DNA of 64,000 nucleotides, taken from NCBI GenBank assembly GCA_963854835.1, contig OY978529.1:41412055-41476054 (forward strand), given 5' to 3'. Origin of the DNA: Megamerina dolium (lineage: Eukaryota; Arthropoda; Insecta; Diptera; Megamerinidae). A program made the position numbers and the translations under genes. The notes beneath the pieces were generated by a model that saw only the letters and a program-made list of their open reading frames with translations, did no database searches and was not told the origin of the DNA. Shown in pieces: positions 62,361 through 64,000 of this stretch; the first letter of the stretch is position 1, and each line of letters starts with the position of its first letter.

Positions 62361-63277
62361 CATATTGCGACAATTTCTCTGATAAGCCCTTTGGATGACT
62401 AAAATTTTCTCATATTTCCTAAGCTAATGCATTATTGATGTTTTTGTTTCTCCTTGTTTTGGCCTAGAGCGTGCCTATAGATATTTGTTTGGAAGTAAAA
62501 TCTTATTTATATACGATATTTATGAGTATTTATATTTTATATCACACTCTGGCGTCATTCCTTTTGTATATTGTATTTGAGTTTTATTTTTATAAAATAT
62601 TTTCTATTTAATAATATCTTCTCAACATTTTTATCTGTCTCCCGTTCGTTTCGGTGTTTTACTACTCGATGCTTCTTTCCTCTATGTGATTTTTAAATGA
62701 TTTTAATTATTTTTATAGTTTTAGGGTAATCCTATTTTTGTTGTTGTTGTGGATGATGGTTTTTATTGTTTTAGTATAATTTTCAAACAATTTAAATCTC
62801 CCGCATCGTTTCGGCAGCTTATTATAAGTAGAAGAGTGCTATAAATCCTTCTAGTCATATTAGCTACAATATAAGTTATATACACGAACATATCAATTTC
62901 ATGATCAATTTTATAAAAAATCTACATAAGTATTTTTTTTTTATTATTGAATTTTTGATACTAATAGATGTTGTCAGATCGATAATTCTTGTGTCTTTTT
63001 TATACAATTTAGATTTTTTATTTGTATTTTATTTTTGATTAGTACTATAAGACAGCAATGCCAAAGAAAAAAGTATGAAGAGCCAAAGAATGATCACAAC
63101 AAACATAAATACTGGCGAAGTTGCTTATAATTTGTAATACTCATGTACGAACTTCTATATTGATAATTGACTAATTCAACAGCTCTGATAACAAAGAGCG
63201 AAATAATCGCTTATAAAAAATGACAGCAATGCTTTTATATGTCATCATATTTTAGCTGTCAAACAGATAGTGATAGA
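62361..63277. other. AT-rich non-coding stretch
   Basis: No gene was recognised. Confidence 0.55.
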
Positions 63278-63301
63278 TACTTACTTACTTACTTACTTAT
63301 G
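63278..63301 (-). repeat. (TAAG)n retrotransposon tail
   Basis: About five and a half TTAC units on the + strand, read as TAAG at the element's 3' end. Confidence 0.9.
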
Positions 63302-63325
63302 TGGCCATAACAACCGAATATCGAT

Positions 63326-64000
63326 TTAGGCCGAAAATAACATGCTTCGCCAGCCATCTCTGTTCTTCGCTAGCTGGCGCCAGTTAGAAATTCCAAGCGC
63401 CGTCAGGTTCTCCAGTACTTGGTCTTTCCACCGGAGGTTTGGTCTTCCTCTTTTGCGTCGTCCTCCAGCGGGTTCCGAATATAACACCTTCTTAGCTGGA
63501 GCGTGTTCTTCCATTCGCTCGACATGACCTAGCCAGCGCAGCCGCTGGATTTTGATGCGCTTTACTATGTCAATATCGGCATACAGCTCGTACAGCTCAT
63601 GGTTGTACCTTATTCGGTACTCGCCACCAACGCAAATAGGTCCAAAGATCTTGCGTAGGACTTTTCTCTCGAAAACTCCAAGTATTCGCTCATTCGAGGT
63701 GGAAATTGTCCAGGCTTCAGCGCCATATGTTAGGACAGGCATGATGAGAGACTTGTAGAGTATAGTTTTCGTTCTTCGAGAGAGGGCTCGACTTCTCAAT
63801 TGCTTACTCAGCCCAAAGTAACACCTGTTAGCAAGAGTTATCCTACGCATGATCTCCAAGCTGACGTCATTACTGCTGTTAATGCTGGTTCCAAGATAGA
63901 CAAAGTCCCTTACTACTTCAAAAGCGTAGTTGTCAACAGTGACGTGCTGTCCAAGACGCCGGGACTCTTTGTTTGTTGACACTAGATACTTCGTCTTGCC
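63326..64000 (-). CDS. Reverse transcriptase C-terminal part, partial
   Basis: The frame is open from the right edge to a stop at 63,326-63,328, about 224 residues with no break. It opens with GKTKYLVSTNKESRRLGQ, continues with DFVYLGTSI and ends with the conserved tail region: TKTILYKSLIMPVLTYGAEA, GVFERKVLRKIFGP, YNHELYEL, IQRLRWLGHVERM, RRKRGRPNLRWKDQV and NWRQLAKNRDGWR. These are hallmarks of the 'endonuclease-reverse transcriptase' type of insect LINE (RTE-like; clade not proven). The catalytic YADD motif and endonuclease should lie upstream, outside the window. The intact frame suggests a young copy. Confidence 0.88.
   Translation of the reverse strand, partial: GKTKYLVSTNKESRRLGQHVTVDNYAFEVVRDFVYLGTSINSSNDVSLEIMRRITLANRCYFGLSKQLRSRALSRRTKTILYKSLIMPVLTYGAEAWTISTSNERILGVFERKVLRKIFGPICVGGEYRIRYNHELYELYADIDIVKRIKIQRLRWLGHVERMEEHAPAKKVLYSEPAGGRRKRGRPNLRWKDQVLENLTALGISNWRQLAKNRDGWRSMLFSA

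Larger units (their letters stand above)
63278..64000 (-). mobile_element. 3' end of a non-LTR retrotransposon (runs off the window)
   Basis: Contains the end of the reverse-transcriptase protein, about 25 bases of 3' UTR and a (TAAG)n tail at 63,278-63,300. Short tandem tails are typical of target-primed integration. The 5' part lies beyond the right edge. Confidence 0.9.

Overview
The window is AT-rich eukaryotic DNA that looks like a higher dipteran (Schizophora), most likely a tephritid fruit fly or a relative. The basis is the dense CATACATATGTATG and CAA/TTG microsatellites, a GGTTAGGTTAGG-tailed dispersed repeat, several dipteran-type mariner and non-LTR relics, and one mariner relic with DD41D spacing (the rosa group, first described from Ceratitis rosa and other tephritids). 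Species assignment is inference. No host protein-coding exon could be recognised. The long open frames are low-complexity, repeat-internal or transposon-derived. The window therefore reads as an intron or intergenic region.

The only host-gene-like signals lie at 11.8-13.5 kb on the + strand. They are an Inr (TCAGTT) with a correctly spaced DPE-like element, then a pyrimidine-rich acceptor at 13,210 and a strong donor (GTAAGTAAGT) at 13,463 around about 250 bases of UTR-like sequence. This may be the non-coding 5' end of a gene whose coding exons lie to the right. A long (GA)n tract lies between them.

Mobile elements by position: a foldback-like element with internal tandem repeats (3.6-5.5 kb); RNase H-end remnants of non-LTR elements (7.6-8.1, 28.1-28.3 and 38.9-39.5 kb); short TIR elements (9.04 and 20.7 kb); three Tc1/mariner relics (16.9-17.9, 18.9-19.8 and 47.3-48.4 kb), two of them with both TIRs and TA duplications; two copies of a dispersed repeat with a tRNA-like head (28.7 and 42.6 kb); and the 3' end of a non-LTR retrotransposon whose visible frame is intact, with a (TAAG)n tail, at the right edge.

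The most striking feature is the number of short tandem arrays with similar unit length. One family of about 155-165 bp, often in alternating pairs, occurs four times (0.2-1.0, 24.5-25.5, 33.5-34.8 and 54.9-56.4 kb; two in each orientation) plus a lone monomer. A second family of 153 bp (51 codons, so frames stay in phase) occurs at 44.4-45.9 kb and, inverted, at 61.4-62.4 kb. A 155-bp dimeric family fills the 3.6-5.5 kb element, and an approximately 164-bp family sits at 58.4-59.7 kb. Units of several families begin with the same word, TTTTGTATGGGAG, and two families share 21 of 22 bases around it. This repeat system is the best candidate for something not yet properly described. All of this was read by eye, so homology between diverged units needs formal alignment.
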